Assembly (NCBI RefSeq): GCF_900215605.1
Contig: NZ_OBEL01000008.1
Location: 62,001 to 126,000, forward strand
From: Cohaesibacter gelatinilyticus
GTDB taxonomy: Bacteria > Pseudomonadota > Alphaproteobacteria > Rhizobiales > Cohaesibacteraceae
Length of the DNA stretch: 64,000 nucleotides
Direction of reading: 5' to 3'
In this document: positions 54,540 to 63,112 of the stretch, in pieces
Position numbering within the stretch: position 1 is the stretch's first letter
How the letters are laid out: every line of letters starts with the position of its first letter
Position numbers and translations under genes: made by a program
The notes under the pieces: generated by a model
Told to the model about the DNA's origin: nothing
The model's database searches: none
The model's input: the letters and a program-made list of their open reading frames with translations, nothing else

Positions 54540-55412
54540 TTAAGTATGGTCGATAAGCGCGATCTGGCGGCTAGCACGGATCCATTGATACCATTGCTCC
54601 ATGCCTTCACCGCTTGTCGCCGAGACCTTCAGCACCTTGATCTTCGGGTTCACCTTGCGCGCATTTTCAATGCAGGCATCAACATCAAAGGTGAGATAAG
54701 GCAGCAAATCGATCTTGTTCAGAAGCATCACATCCGCAGCATGAAACATGTCGGGATATTTCAGCGGCTTGTCTTCCCCTTCGGTCACTGAGAGGATCGC
54801 CACTTTGTGCGCTTCGCCAAGATCAAAACCTGCCGGGCATACAAGATTGCCGACATTCTCGATGAAGAGAAGGCTCTTGTCTTCCGGTTCCAGACTCTCG
54901 AGCGCATGACCGACCATATGGCCATCCAGATGACAACCCTTACCGGTATTCACCTGAATTGCAGAGACACCCGTCGCGCGAATCCGCTCGGCATCATTGG
55001 CCGTCTGCTGATCGCCTTCAATCACGGAAATGGGCAGCTCATCCTTCAAATCCTCGATGGACTTGGTCAGCAAAGTGGTTTTGCCCGAGCCGGGACTGGA
55101 GACGAGATTGAGCGAGAAGATGCCTTTCTTCTGCATCAAAGACCGATTGGCATGCGCATAGCCATCATTCTTGGCCATGATATCGGTCTCGATCTGGATC
55201 ATCCGACTTTGTGAGAGGCCCGGCGCATGGGCATGGGCTGGTCCCTTGCCATAATGATGGGTCTCTCCGCCCTGTTCATCATGGCTATGATGATGGTGGC
55301 CATGGTCGTGATCATGACTGTGATCATGTGCATGACCATGAGAGGCATGATGAGGATCCTTGCCTTCAATGCTCACTTCACCATGGGCACATCCGCAGAC
55401 GGTACACATCAC
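54540..55412 (-). CDS. hypB: HypB, nickel-inserting GTPase with His-rich domain
   Basis: GTPase that stores and delivers nickel. The 290 residues start with the metal motif CTVCGC, then a region of about 45 residues very rich in histidine ([18 protein letters not shown]), then the G domain with P-loop [26 protein letters not shown] and NKIDLL. It overlaps hypA by four bases. With the His-rich permease this suggests strong nickel storage capacity. Confidence 0.96.
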   Translation of the reverse strand: MMCTVCGCAHGEVSIEGKDPHHASHGHAHDHSHDHDHGHHHHSHDEQGGETHHYGKGPAHAHAPGLSQSRMIQIETDIMAKNDGYAHANRSLMQKKGIFSLNLVSSPGSGKTTLLTKSIEDLKDELPISVIEGDQQTANDAERIRATGVSAIQVNTGKGCHLDGHMVGHALESLEPEDKSLLFIENVGNLVCPAGFDLGEAHKVAILSVTEGEDKPLKYPDMFHAADVMLLNKIDLLPYLTFDVDACIENARKVNPKIKVLKVSATSGEGMEQWYQWIRASRQIALIDHT

Positions 55413-55750
55413 TCCACCTCCATATCTTTGATCCGCAATTCATCGCCGCCGGTAATCTCCACCTGATAGGAGCCGCAATCGGGGCAGGGTTCGTAGCGCG
55501 CAGCAACACTGACCTGTTTGGCGCAAGGCATGCACCAGCCATTCACCGGCAACTCAATCACTTCGAGCTTGGACTCATGCGCGATCGAGTTTTTTGTCAC
55601 CACGTCATATGAAAAAGTCAACGCTTCCAGTTCCACACCAGCCAGCGGTCCGATTTCCAGGCGAACACGTTTGACGCGGGCAAATTGTTGCGCTTTCGCC
55701 TGATCTTCAATCACCTGCAAAATGCCTTCACATATGGACATTTCATGCAT
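55409..55750 (-). CDS. hypA: HypA, nickel metallochaperone
   Basis: Delivers nickel to the large subunit with HypB. The 113 residues have the nickel-binding His2 in MHEMSI and the zinc site CMPC...CPDC in the C-terminal half. The start at 55750 has AGGAG six bases upstream and overlaps the hupK end by eight bases; the longer frame from 55921 lies in hupK. Confidence 0.95.
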   Translation of the reverse strand: MHEMSICEGILQVIEDQAKAQQFARVKRVRLEIGPLAGVELEALTFSYDVVTKNSIAHESKLEVIELPVNGWCMPCAKQVSVAARYEPCPDCGSYQVEITGGDELRIKDMEVE

Positions 55751-56930
55751 AGCTAGCTCCTTTCCCCAATCCCGTCGCATCCAAAAGATCGAACGCAATG
55801 CATGGATCAATGGCCAGCATAATCTGTCGGGCCTGCTCTTCAAGCCCTGGCCCCGGTGTGAGGCGGGACAGGCTTTGTGCCGCCGCACCATTGGGATGAA
55901 AATTCCACTCAGTCGGCGCAAGGATGGACCAATGCCGGATCAATCCATCCTGCAAATCGATGGCATGAACCAGTCGACCGCGTGCTGTCTCAACCACACC
56001 AACACCAGCGCCATTTTTTTGCAGCAATATCGGCGCCGCATTATAACCATCCAGTGCCTTGAGTTGATCACGCAATTGCGCCATGACGCTCAGCAAATCA
56101 AGAATTCTCGCTGTCTGGCGCGCCAGAAGATTGGCTTTGCCAGCAGGCATCAAAGCTCTGATCAGGGGATGTTGCCTTTGTCGTTGCAAGGACCCGGTTT
56201 CATGTGGCGCATCCTGCCAATCCGGCTGATCACAAAAGGCGCTGCCTTTGTTCCTTTGCAAAAGCTGCTGCCAGTCTTGCTTGGACAGATCAGGCAGAAA
56301 GGCGGGTTCAATTGCGGCTATGTCCTGATGGTCCGAGCGGATACTCTGATTGATCATGCGCGCAATGATGCCGTTGTCATCGCCACACCAAACGACCAGA
56401 TCCAGCGAAGTTTTCAGATCTTTCCAGCCTTTCAAAGCATGGCCAAAGAAGAGAGCATCCAGCAACTCAGTGATCCGGTCCAGCTTGGCAACAAGGAGGG
56501 CTGCTTCCAGCTTTTCCTTGGGCTGACTATCAAACTGCGCATAAGCCAAGAGCTTGAGAGAGATCGCTTCAAAGGCCTGCACCAGCACAGGCATCTGATC
56601 GCGTGGTGCTTTTGTGCCGATCTGTTTGGTCCAGTGCAGGGCGATATGCAAAACATGTTCACGCAGCATTTCATTGAGACACAAAGCCTCATGAATTGCC
56701 GACGACCTGCTGTCATCCAAGGACTGACAGGCCTGAATGGCCGCATAGCTATGAGCCATACCGCAAATGGAATAGAGCCGCGGAATCATCGGCAATGCTT
56801 CCATCGGAGTTTTGCCGATGAAAATTTGCGCCAAATCGCTTTTTCGCGTCGAGACGATATCAACGCGCAAGTTATTCTTGTCTTCCTCATTCGGGGACAG
56901 ACGGATGGAGAGCTGGTCTTCGCGGATCAT
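55743..56930 (-). CDS. hupK: HupK, degenerate large-subunit-like assembly protein
   Basis: A 395-residue protein needed for uptake hydrogenase assembly in related bacteria, thought to hold the iron group on its way to HupL. It looks like a hydrogenase large subunit that has lost nickel ligands: the first motif reads SICGMAHSYAAIQACQSL with one of two cysteines, and the C-terminal motif reads DPCIAFDLL, again lacking the second cysteine. It overlaps hupJ by four bases and hypA by eight. Confidence 0.9.
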   Translation of the reverse strand: MIREDQLSIRLSPNEEDKNNLRVDIVSTRKSDLAQIFIGKTPMEALPMIPRLYSICGMAHSYAAIQACQSLDDSRSSAIHEALCLNEMLREHVLHIALHWTKQIGTKAPRDQMPVLVQAFEAISLKLLAYAQFDSQPKEKLEAALLVAKLDRITELLDALFFGHALKGWKDLKTSLDLVVWCGDDNGIIARMINQSIRSDHQDIAAIEPAFLPDLSKQDWQQLLQRNKGSAFCDQPDWQDAPHETGSLQRQRQHPLIRALMPAGKANLLARQTARILDLLSVMAQLRDQLKALDGYNAAPILLQKNGAGVGVVETARGRLVHAIDLQDGLIRHWSILAPTEWNFHPNGAAAQSLSRLTPGPGLEEQARQIMLAIDPCIAFDLLDATGLGKGASYA

Positions 56931-57565
56931 GGCCGCACCTCTTGGCTCTCTTTGGAAGAAGGGCGCAATCCGCGTAGCACCTCTCGACGGCTAAGGCTGG
57001 CTGGAGCCGGTTCCCGCGTATCTGGTTGAACAATCTCTTCTGTTTCCGGCTCGGGCAATTCACCCTTCCAAATGGCCTGCATATCCTGTTCGGCCTGACT
57101 TTGCTCTGTTGGTTCTTCCGGCACCCGCAAAACTTCTTCCAACACCGCTTTTGCGGTTTGGCAGGCTGTCTCCTGATCAGCAAACTGGAACACAGGGGAG
57201 AAGAGAGAGCAGGTCAAAAAGGCACCTAGCTCCTCTTCTCGGCCCACCACGAATTCAAAATGGCCAGCGGGAAGGCGATGGCTCTGCTTTTCACCAAAGC
57301 TTTGTCCATCCAATTGACTGGGTCGCAAGGGCAGCAGCATCAAATTCATGAACCAGGGCGTCAGCAGCACGCCCACACGATAAGTGCTCAGCTCACCGCC
57401 TGCATCGGGTGTCTCAAATCCAAAGGCTGCAACAGACAGAGCATCATTGAGGATGGGCACATCTTTCATGCGCTCCTGTTCGATTGTCTCGAACAGAGCT
57501 TCAATTCGGGCGCATATATTGGCTCCGCTCGATAGCTCATCCTTATGCTCTGGTTGCTGTGTCAT
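56927..57565 (-). CDS. hupJ: HupJ, hydrogenase assembly chaperone
   Basis: Assembly protein of 212 residues (HybE/HupJ family), recognised by NDALSVAAFGFETPD, LTPWFMNLMLLPL and LPAGHFEFVVGREEELGAFL. It is thought to act on the small or large subunit before export. The C-terminal third is acidic and of low conservation. It overlaps hupI at TGA/ATG. Confidence 0.9.
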   Translation of the reverse strand: MTQQPEHKDELSSGANICARIEALFETIEQERMKDVPILNDALSVAAFGFETPDAGGELSTYRVGVLLTPWFMNLMLLPLRPSQLDGQSFGEKQSHRLPAGHFEFVVGREEELGAFLTCSLFSPVFQFADQETACQTAKAVLEEVLRVPEEPTEQSQAEQDMQAIWKGELPEPETEEIVQPDTREPAPASLSRREVLRGLRPSSKESQEVRP

Positions 57566-57810
57566 CAGGCCTGATCCACCACCATGAAATCTTCACGTGC
57601 ACCATCGCAATTGGGACAAGCCCAATGCTCAGGCAACTGAGAGAAGGGGGTCCCTGCCGGAATTTGCCAGACATCATCCCCATGTTTGGGATCATAAACA
57701 TGCCAGCAGATCTTGCATTCCAGCACACTATCATCGCTCAATTTTGAGAGATCACCGCCAAAGGAGCCGCCGGAAAAAGACATATTGAGGCCGGGTTGCT
57801 GCTCGCTCAT
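57565..57810 (-). CDS. hupI: HupI, rubredoxin
   Basis: Rubredoxin of 81 residues. The iron ligands are in CKICWHVYDPKHGDD and CPNCDGA, and the Trp-Cys-Pro features of the fold are kept (HWACPNC). About 28 residues precede the first cysteine, a common extension in hydrogenase rubredoxins. It helps hydrogenase maturation in oxygen. Confidence 0.95.
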   Translation of the reverse strand: MSEQQPGLNMSFSGGSFGGDLSKLSDDSVLECKICWHVYDPKHGDDVWQIPAGTPFSQLPEHWACPNCDGAREDFMVVDQA

Positions 57811-58754
57811 TGCGTCTCTCCGCCATCACGATAGATAACAAGGATCTCTTCCAGACGCTCGGCGCTGTCTTCAATATCTTCCTGCGCGGCGCAAACAACG
57901 TCCGGCACATCGATCACCTCAATGGAATTGAGGATGATGGCGTCCTGGCTGTTATAATATTGCACCCACCAGATATTCTTCGTGCCGGTAGAGGAAACAC
58001 GACAATTGCCATAGCCACGGGACAGGATCACCACCTTGCCCTTGCCGAGTTTATTGTCGAGATAGGCCAGATCTTCCTCGGTCTGCGGCAACAGGGTGAG
58101 ATTGATGCTATGCACCACATCGCCTGACTTATAATTGCCTTGCTTGTCTTGAAGTTCAGAGATCAGTGACGGCGCGTTGAAGATTCCCGGTGGCAATTGT
58201 GCATCCACATCACCAACACTTGTCTGTGCTTCTGCAAAAACAGCCTGCTCCACGCAAGCGGGATAATCGGCAACCTCGATCTCGTCACGGATCAGGGCGC
58301 CATTGTCATCGTGGGTCAACACCCGCCAGACACCAGCCAGCACAGATTCTTGTGCCTGAATATTGGAGCCGCAGACGATGGATACCTCGCCTTCACCAAG
58401 GATCTGATTGATCAGGCCAAGATCAGTGGAGGTCAATTCGGAAATATCAACTTTACCCTTTGCACCGCCCACTTTATAGGCGTTCAAAGCAACCAACAGC
58501 TCTTCGAGCTTGGCTTTGCCAGCAATCATGCCGGTCGTGTCTTCTGGCTCCGGTGCGATTGGCGGATCAAAAGTCGCCATTTCGCGCGGCATTTCCATAT
58601 AGTCCAGCTCCATACCGTCTTCATCGACCGGTTGCGAGCCGGGGCCGACACCAAAGCCAGAAGAAAGAGCTGCCGAGCTGTTGCCCAAACCAACACCCAA
58701 ACCGGAACCAAGGCCTTGTGAGCCAAAAGCGGGGGGGATCAAATCCTTAGACAT
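57807..58754 (-). CDS. hupH: HupH (HyaF family) with Gly-rich N terminus
   Basis: Assembly protein of the HyaF/HupH family, 315 residues, involved in small-subunit maturation. Family signatures are the C-terminal VSSTGTKNIWWVQYYNSQD and the MIAGKAKLEELL region. The first 45 residues are an unusual Gly/Ser-rich run (GSQGLGSGLGVGLGNSSAAL) with no clear fold. It overlaps hupG by eight bases and hupI by four. Confidence 0.9.
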   Translation of the reverse strand: MSKDLIPPAFGSQGLGSGLGVGLGNSSAALSSGFGVGPGSQPVDEDGMELDYMEMPREMATFDPPIAPEPEDTTGMIAGKAKLEELLVALNAYKVGGAKGKVDISELTSTDLGLINQILGEGEVSIVCGSNIQAQESVLAGVWRVLTHDDNGALIRDEIEVADYPACVEQAVFAEAQTSVGDVDAQLPPGIFNAPSLISELQDKQGNYKSGDVVHSINLTLLPQTEEDLAYLDNKLGKGKVVILSRGYGNCRVSSTGTKNIWWVQYYNSQDAIILNSIEVIDVPDVVCAAQEDIEDSAERLEEILVIYRDGGETQ

Positions 58755-59262
58755 TGTCTGCTCCTTCTTCGATCAGGCGATCTGTCATGCTTTTTTCTGG
58801 TTTTGGTGCAACGGCCGTGCCGTTTGTCGCGCCAGTCTCAATCTTGGCTGGCGTCTCGAAGCCACGAATTTTGAAAGCGGGCGGCTCACTTGGCTCCTTG
58901 GCCAGGATGGCATTGATCTCGGTGATATAGTCGGACCAATCCAGCACACGGGAGAGGGAGCCGAGATAGCCACCATCGCGCAAGAACACAAAGGACGGGA
59001 AGGAACTGAAGCGATAGCGGCGCTGCACATCACGCTCAAAACCACGCTCCACCACAGCCGGGGTCAGCAATCCATTGGATGCTTTCACCAGTTCGGGCAA
59101 GATCACGGCAGCATCATTGACTTCCATCAGCCGCTCATGGTCGCCACAGATCATCAGGATCACGTCGCCATTCTCGGCCAGAAAGTCAGCCATATTGTCT
59201 TCGTTCAATATGGCGATCTGTTCTCGCTCGATGATGCTGGTCGTTAAGGGAGAAAAGTCCAT
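58747..59262 (-). CDS. hupG: HupG (HyaE family), thioredoxin-like chaperone
   Basis: Chaperone of 171 residues with a thioredoxin-like fold but no CxxC pair. It is recognised by the region around VVERGFERDVQRRYRFSSFP and SFVFLRDGGYLGSLSRVLDW. Homologues bind the Tat leader of the small subunit until it is ready for export. The last 45 residues are polar and variable. Confidence 0.9.
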   Translation of the reverse strand: MDFSPLTTSIIEREQIAILNEDNMADFLAENGDVILMICGDHERLMEVNDAAVILPELVKASNGLLTPAVVERGFERDVQRRYRFSSFPSFVFLRDGGYLGSLSRVLDWSDYITEINAILAKEPSEPPAFKIRGFETPAKIETGATNGTAVAPKPEKSMTDRLIEEGADNV

Positions 59263-59283
59263 TTTGCTGGTCCTAAGCTGGAA

Positions 59284-59571
59284 TCATTTGTCTGATTGGG
59301 CGGGTGCAACATTGGTCAGATCGGCAAAGAGATGATCCAGATTGCCATCGCCAATCATGGCCAATTGCACCGCCTTCAAGGCATCGCGGATTTTCAGGGC
59401 GTCTTCTTCGGCTATCACTTCACGAGCGGCATCAATGAAAACAAGCAGCCAGTCATCCTGTTTCACTTCGCCCACCAGCATGGTGTCGATGATGCGCTCG
59501 GCACCGCGATCATCGCAAACCGCATAACCGAAGCCGACTTCCCGCACCTTCATTGGGATTCCCATGCACAT
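59284..59571 (-). CDS. hupF: HupF, HypC-like chaperone
   Basis: HypC-family protein of 95 residues starting MCMGIPMKVREVG, with the essential Cys2. It is specific to uptake hydrogenases made in air, where it protects HupL. Its ATG overlaps the hupD stop (TAATG), so they are coupled. Confidence 0.93.
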   Translation of the reverse strand: MCMGIPMKVREVGFGYAVCDDRGAERIIDTMLVGEVKQDDWLLVFIDAAREVIAEEDALKIRDALKAVQLAMIGDGNLDHLFADLTNVAPAQSDK

Positions 59572-60278
59572 TACAGGCGGTCCCCCGGTGTAACGGATAG
59601 GGTATGAGCACCTTTGACCGCATCCTGCATCTCGCCATCAAAGTCTTCCGGTGCAGACCAGCGATCATCGGCGATGATCCGACTGTCACCTACACGACAG
59701 GCCTCTGCTTCATCCGGGCGTTCGTCTTCATAACGGCTGGTGAGCATCACATTGCAAGCCAGCGTGACATCTTCGGGGAGTTTCTCGACGCGCTTCTTGG
59801 CTGTGATCTGATGACTGGCAAGATAGTCAAGCACGACCTCAATGGATGGTTCGATCTGGGCTTTGACCTCATCACGCAAGGATCCGCCGAAATCTTCAAT
59901 CTCAACCGGCTGCACGCCAACCAGCAGCAAATGCTCCGGCCTGTCGTCCATCATATCGGCCATGGCCAACACTTCCTGAAAACCGGTCTGGTGGAGAGAG
60001 ATTTTCTTGGCGCCAAGGAATTGCGGCACCTCATCACCCTCTACGCGCTTCAGGGTTCCGCCAGGCAGACCATAATCAACCGCATCAAAGACTATCAGAA
60101 TATCTGCGTCGCGCACATGCTGCACCAAATAGATGCCCTGCGTGCCACCATCCAACAGCGTAACATTGTCCTCAAATTCATACAGACGGTTCAACTCATC
60201 AACGGCACGAACGCCAAAACCTTCATCGGCCCAGAGCAGATTGCCAATCCCCAAAATCAAGACGCTTTTGCTGGTCAT
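59571..60278 (-). CDS. hupD: HupD, hydrogenase maturation protease
   Basis: Endopeptidase that removes the HupL tail after nickel insertion. The 235 residues begin SVLILGIGNLLWADEGFGVR, with the Glu of the metal site; Asp in FDAVDYG and a later His (KISLHQTGF) complete it. A C-terminal extension of about 45 polar residues goes beyond the usual 195-200. ATG 60278 has GGAGG nine bases upstream. First gene after the hupC terminator. Confidence 0.93.
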   Translation of the reverse strand: MTSKSVLILGIGNLLWADEGFGVRAVDELNRLYEFEDNVTLLDGGTQGIYLVQHVRDADILIVFDAVDYGLPGGTLKRVEGDEVPQFLGAKKISLHQTGFQEVLAMADMMDDRPEHLLLVGVQPVEIEDFGGSLRDEVKAQIEPSIEVVLDYLASHQITAKKRVEKLPEDVTLACNVMLTSRYEDERPDEAEACRVGDSRIIADDRWSAPEDFDGEMQDAVKGAHTLSVTPGDRL

Positions 60279-60501
60279 GTTGCAGGTCCTCCAATCCCCG
60301 GTCATGGGATGGCAGGCATTGAAGGGCATTTTGACGCAGTTGGCAATAGATAAATGGAAGGAAATTTATCATTTTTATAGAAAAATGTATTTTTTCTATC
60401 CATTTTTGAAATTCAGACGGTAAGAATCCTGCCATCTGGGCGGAAAGTGGCTAGCCAGCCCTGATTGCCTGAGGTCCTGCAGCTCTACTACAAGCATAGA
60501 A

Positions 60502-60524
60502 AAAGGGCGCCTGGAGCGCCCTTT
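60502..60524 (-). terminator. Rho-independent terminator after hupC
   Basis: AAAGGGCGC and GCGCCCTTT pair perfectly around CTGGA, and on the minus strand TTTTT continues the run. It lies about 60 bases after the hupC stop in a 305-base gap before hupD. The AT-rich part of that gap, including the ATAGAAAAA/TTTTTCTAT dyad at 60378-60400, probably holds a separate promoter for hupD onward. This would make structural genes more abundant than maturation genes. Confidence 0.8.
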
Positions 60525-60583
60525 ATGCCGACCGGACATGTCCCCGCAGATCCGATCAGCAATGCTGATTATATGGATCTGGC

Positions 60584-61306
60584 CTATTCGCTGCCATCCA
60601 TCGGGCGGCTGTCCTTATACATGCGCCAGCCGGAAATCATCGATGAGATGATGGACTGTCGGGACATGATGTCTTCGCGCACCGCCACATAGATATGAGT
60701 GATGACGAAGCAGATCATCACCCACATACCAATGCGATGCCAGTTATGGACATCCAGACTTTGTCCGAAGAGCGGGATCACCCACGACGAGAACCAGTCA
60801 AATTGCCAGGTGCCCATGCCAGTGCCCTCACCATAAAGCGCAAGGCCGGTGATGATCATGAAGATCAGAACCCAGACGAAGGCAACATGCATGGTCAGCA
60901 CTGCCAATGGATTATGGCCGATATATTTCTTCGGCTCCTTCACCATCATGGCATACCACTTGATCTCGTGGATCAATTCTGCCCACCAACTCTTGCGCCA
61001 AACAGGCACGAAGAAGATCTGTTTGGCATGAAGGCCCATGAAGGCCCAATAGAGACGGAAAGCGAAGCCGATCATCACCACATAGGCAGCAACAAAATGG
61101 AAATAACGGATATAGCCCATGATGTAATGGTCATAGGCCTCGCCAGCGACAGAAGGCAAAGGCTGGCCAATGAAGTAGCCGGTGACACACAGCACCAGAA
61201 TGGCAAAAGCATTGACCCAGTGCCAGACCCGAAGCGGCGCATCATAGATATAGACAGCCTCTTCACTATGCCTTTTCTCAGTTGATATTTGGTCTGTATC
61301 AGACAT
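60584..61306 (-). CDS. hupC: HupC, hydrogenase cytochrome b subunit
   Basis: Membrane di-heme cytochrome b that anchors HupSL and passes electrons to quinone. The 240 residues have four hydrophobic segments with heme-type histidines in LRVWHWVNAFA, YIRYFHFVAAYV, VLTMHVAFVW and DVHNWHRIGMW with VITHIYVAVRED. The N terminus is cytoplasmic and polar. It follows hupL by nine bases. Confidence 0.95.
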   Translation of the reverse strand: MSDTDQISTEKRHSEEAVYIYDAPLRVWHWVNAFAILVLCVTGYFIGQPLPSVAGEAYDHYIMGYIRYFHFVAAYVVMIGFAFRLYWAFMGLHAKQIFFVPVWRKSWWAELIHEIKWYAMMVKEPKKYIGHNPLAVLTMHVAFVWVLIFMIITGLALYGEGTGMGTWQFDWFSSWVIPLFGQSLDVHNWHRIGMWVMICFVITHIYVAVREDIMSRQSIISSMISGWRMYKDSRPMDGSE

Positions 61307-61315
61307 GATCTCCCC

Positions 61316-63112
61316 CTAGCGCACTTTAACTTCGGCCAACTCTTCTCCTTCTTCACTCATCACGTGAGTTGAACAAGCAAGACATGGATCGAAGGAATGC
61401 AAGGTTCGCAGGATCTCGACCGGCTCTTCCGCACGCTCGACCTTGGTATTCATGAGCGAGGCTTCAAAGGCACCGATATTGCCCTGATTATCGCGAGGCG
61501 AGCCATTCCAGGTGGTTGGCACAACGCATTGATAATTGTCGATCTTGGTGTCCTTGATCTTGATCCAGTGACCAAGCGCACCACGAGGGGCTTCAGTGAA
61601 GCCAACGCCCTTGATTTCAGAAGGCCAGGTGCTCGGATCGAAGTTATCGGTGTTTGCGGTTGCCGTATCGCCAGCCTTGATATTGGCGATCAGCTTATCA
61701 AGGAAATATTTCTGCTTGTGCGCAGCCCAGGATGCTTCCAGACCACGTGCAGCGGTCCGACCAAGAGTGGAGAAGAGAGCTGTGATCGGCACATCCAGAT
61801 GACGCAGAACGCCATCAACCTGATCCTTGATCTCTTCATGGCCCTGCATATAGCCAATGACATAGCGCGCCAGTGGACCCACTTCCATGGCATGACCACG
61901 CCAGCGAGGAGCCTTGATCCAGCTATATTTCGCGCCTTCATCCAACTCGCGAATATGGGTCTTGGTGCCAACGGTGTTCGGACCCAACTCATAGTTCGGC
62001 TCGGTCACACCATCCCAAGGATGCAGGCCTTTGCCTTCATCAGGATAATTGTACCAGGAGTGCGGCACGAATTCCTGCACCTCATCCGGATTGCGCAGAT
62101 CCACTTCGTGAACTTCTTCCAGCTTGCCATTGATGATGGCACCCCGTGGCATCATCAGGTTGGCTGCGGAATAGTCATTGGCACGGTCGGGAATGTCACC
62201 ATAAGACAACAATGCCTGACTGGAGAGACCGCCGCCATACATCCAGTCCTTGTAGAAGCCGGCAATGGCCAGAAGATCCGGAATATAGACATTGTCGATA
62301 AACTCGATGGTGCGATCCGTAATGGATTTCACCAGATTGAGGCGCTCCATATTGATCGGCGCACCAGCAGCCATCACGCCATCCATATTGATGGCACAAG
62401 GCACACCGCCCACCAGCCAGTTCGGATGCGTATCCTTACCGCCAAAGATCGTACGAACGGTCATGATGTCTTTCTGGAAATCCAAAGCTTCCAGATAGTG
62501 AGCAACCGCCATCAAGTCCGCCTCTGGTGGCAGCTTGTAAGCAGGGTTGGTCCAATAACCGTTCTTGAACGGGCCCAATTGGCCGCTCTCGATGAATTTC
62601 TTCACGCGGGTCTGGATATCACGGAAATAGCCCGGAGAAGATTTGGCATGTTTGGAGATGCTCTGCTGCAGGGCAGAGGTCGCTTTCGGATCAGCCTTCA
62701 GCGCATTGACCGGGTTCACCCAATCCAGCGCATGCAGGTGATAAAAATGCACCAGATGATCATGCACCTGCAGGGACAACTGCATGATATTTCGGATGGA
62801 GTTGGCATTTTCCGGAATATCGATATTCAGCGCATCTTCCACGGCGCGAACAGAGGTCAAAGCATGCGTACCGGTGCAAACACCGCAAATACGCTGCACG
62901 AAGGCCCAGGCATCACGCGGGTCGCGACCTTTCAGGATCACTTCCAGACCACGCCACATGGTGCCGGTGGACACCGCATTGCGGATGATGTTGTTTTCGT
63001 CAACATTCACCTCACAGCGCATATGGCCTTCAATTCGGGTGACAGGATCCACGACCACACGCTGGCCGCTGGTATCCAGATTAAATCCATTTGGGGTAAC
63101 AGTGACGGACAT
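61316..63112 (-). CDS. hupL: Uptake [NiFe] hydrogenase large subunit
   Basis: Catalytic H2-splitting subunit, 598 residues. The first nickel motif is [18 protein letters not shown] and the second DPCLACSTH; the tail [15 protein letters not shown] after the histidine is the peptide that HupD removes. [18 protein letters not shown] opens the conserved part. Length and sequence fit group 1 membrane-bound, respiratory hydrogenases of the type found in aerobic H2 oxidisers. Its start touches the hupS stop. Confidence 0.97.
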   Translation of the reverse strand: MSVTVTPNGFNLDTSGQRVVVDPVTRIEGHMRCEVNVDENNIIRNAVSTGTMWRGLEVILKGRDPRDAWAFVQRICGVCTGTHALTSVRAVEDALNIDIPENANSIRNIMQLSLQVHDHLVHFYHLHALDWVNPVNALKADPKATSALQQSISKHAKSSPGYFRDIQTRVKKFIESGQLGPFKNGYWTNPAYKLPPEADLMAVAHYLEALDFQKDIMTVRTIFGGKDTHPNWLVGGVPCAINMDGVMAAGAPINMERLNLVKSITDRTIEFIDNVYIPDLLAIAGFYKDWMYGGGLSSQALLSYGDIPDRANDYSAANLMMPRGAIINGKLEEVHEVDLRNPDEVQEFVPHSWYNYPDEGKGLHPWDGVTEPNYELGPNTVGTKTHIRELDEGAKYSWIKAPRWRGHAMEVGPLARYVIGYMQGHEEIKDQVDGVLRHLDVPITALFSTLGRTAARGLEASWAAHKQKYFLDKLIANIKAGDTATANTDNFDPSTWPSEIKGVGFTEAPRGALGHWIKIKDTKIDNYQCVVPTTWNGSPRDNQGNIGAFEASLMNTKVERAEEPVEILRTLHSFDPCLACSTHVMSEEGEELAEVKVR

